From Gemmatimonadota bacterium (GTDB lineage Bacteria; Latescibacterota; UBA2968; UBA8231), in NCBI GenBank assembly GCA_026706505.1, contig JAPOYQ010000671.1, positions 1 through 5,811 on the forward strand: a stretch of 5,811 bases of DNA, given 5' to 3'. The position numbers and the translations under genes were made by a program. Below, piece after piece: positions 5,623-5,811 of the stretch. Numbering within the stretch: position 1 is the stretch's first letter; each line of letters begins with the position of its first letter. Under the pieces are notes generated by a model. The model was not told where the DNA came from. It was given only the letters and a program-made list of their open reading frames with translations, and ran no database searches.

Positions 5623-5811
5623 GCGCTCGGCTCCCATAGCCGAGAGCAGCGACTTGGCGACCTTGCAGACCATCGTATAGGCCGGGTCGTACACGTTCCC
5701 CATATCGTATTCCACACACTGCCCCAAGAGCGCGTGGGCACTCAGCTCAGAGAGGCCGTAGTCCTCGGTAAGCCAGTTGATTAGCTCGCTAGTGGCGTGC
5801 TGCACGCATTG
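5617..5811 (-). CDS. Acetamidase/formamidase family protein, C-terminal end (partial)
   Basis: The frame is open from the right edge of the window (the first complete codon reads Gln) to TAG at 5619-5617, giving the last 64 residues. The sequence ATSELINWLTEDYGLS followed by a small-residue helix and VYDPAYTMVCKVAKSLL matches the C-terminal pattern of the acetamidase/formamidase (FmdA/AmdA) family, where a helix 'x-LxxxxGLSxxxAYxLxS' precedes an 'IxQxVDPxxTVxxxxPKxxL' strand. That family hydrolyses short amides to ammonia and the acid. The catalytic part is outside the window, so activity cannot be judged. GTG 5805-5803 is an internal Val codon, not a start. The end overlaps the convergent GlmU-like gene by six bases (5617-5622), and the gene belongs to a different transcription unit. 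Confidence 0.7.
   Translation of the reverse strand, partial: QCVQHATSELINWLTEDYGLSELSAHALLGQCVEYDMGNVYDPAYTMVCKVAKSLLSAMGAERS
5626..5644. terminator. Possible hairpin between convergent genes, weak
   Basis: CTCGGCT (5626-5632) and AGCCGAG (5638-5644) form a perfect 7-bp stem with a 5-base CCCAT loop; after one mismatch the outer GC pairs continue. It starts four bases after the stop of the + gene and lies within the last codons of the - gene. No T run follows on either strand, so it is at best a weak or Rho-assisted end signal, and it may be chance. Confidence 0.25.

Noticed and set aside
5617..5805. Small 62-residue - strand protein starting at GTG 5805
   Set aside because: The frame stays open past this codon to the window edge and the sequence matches the end of a larger amidase family, so it is a truncated view of a longer gene.

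Overview
The window is a gene-dense, GC-rich (roughly 60% by eye) bacterial chromosomal segment. Four consecutive genes lie on the + strand and the tail of a fifth comes in from the right on the - strand. Codons end mostly in C or G and the gene content is metabolic and housekeeping. I see no phage, transposase, CRISPR, toxin or defence genes. The host cannot be named. The mix (zinc-ligand-less MDR dehydrogenase, D-tagatose-3-epimerase-like isomerase, PPK1, GlmU-like nucleotidyltransferase, acetamidase/formamidase) and the palindromic repeat suggest an uncultured environmental bacterium, but this is only an impression.

Layout: 1-96 is a short upstream stretch, probably the leader of the first gene. 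97-1119 (possible start at 37) encodes a medium-chain dehydrogenase without the usual catalytic zinc ligands. 1147-1950 encodes a TIM-barrel sugar epimerase/isomerase with a complete set of family active-site residues. One base after its stop, 1952 starts polyphosphate kinase 1. Its frame breaks near 3780 by an apparent loss of one G, so the last ~85 residues are read in another frame, to 4041. The 84-base gap 4042-4125 holds a perfect 36-bp palindrome and a diverged duplication of the ppk1-stop/next-start junction. 4126-5622 encodes a GlmU-like nucleotidyltransferase with a left-handed beta-helix tail. 5617-5811 on the - strand is the C-terminal end of an acetamidase/formamidase family protein, overlapping its convergent neighbour by 6 bases.

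How they work together: gaps of 27, 1 and 84 bases on one strand suggest co-transcription of the first four genes. The dehydrogenase and epimerase make a natural pair for oxidising and isomerising a sugar or polyol. Polyphosphate kinase and the sugar-nucleotide enzyme have no evident link to that pair. The acetamidase-like gene belongs to a separate, opposing unit.

The strongest unusual signals are the ppk1 frame break and the intergenic duplication, in which two copies of a 32-base junction lie 70 bases apart and differ only by transitions. I found no convincing new biological system.
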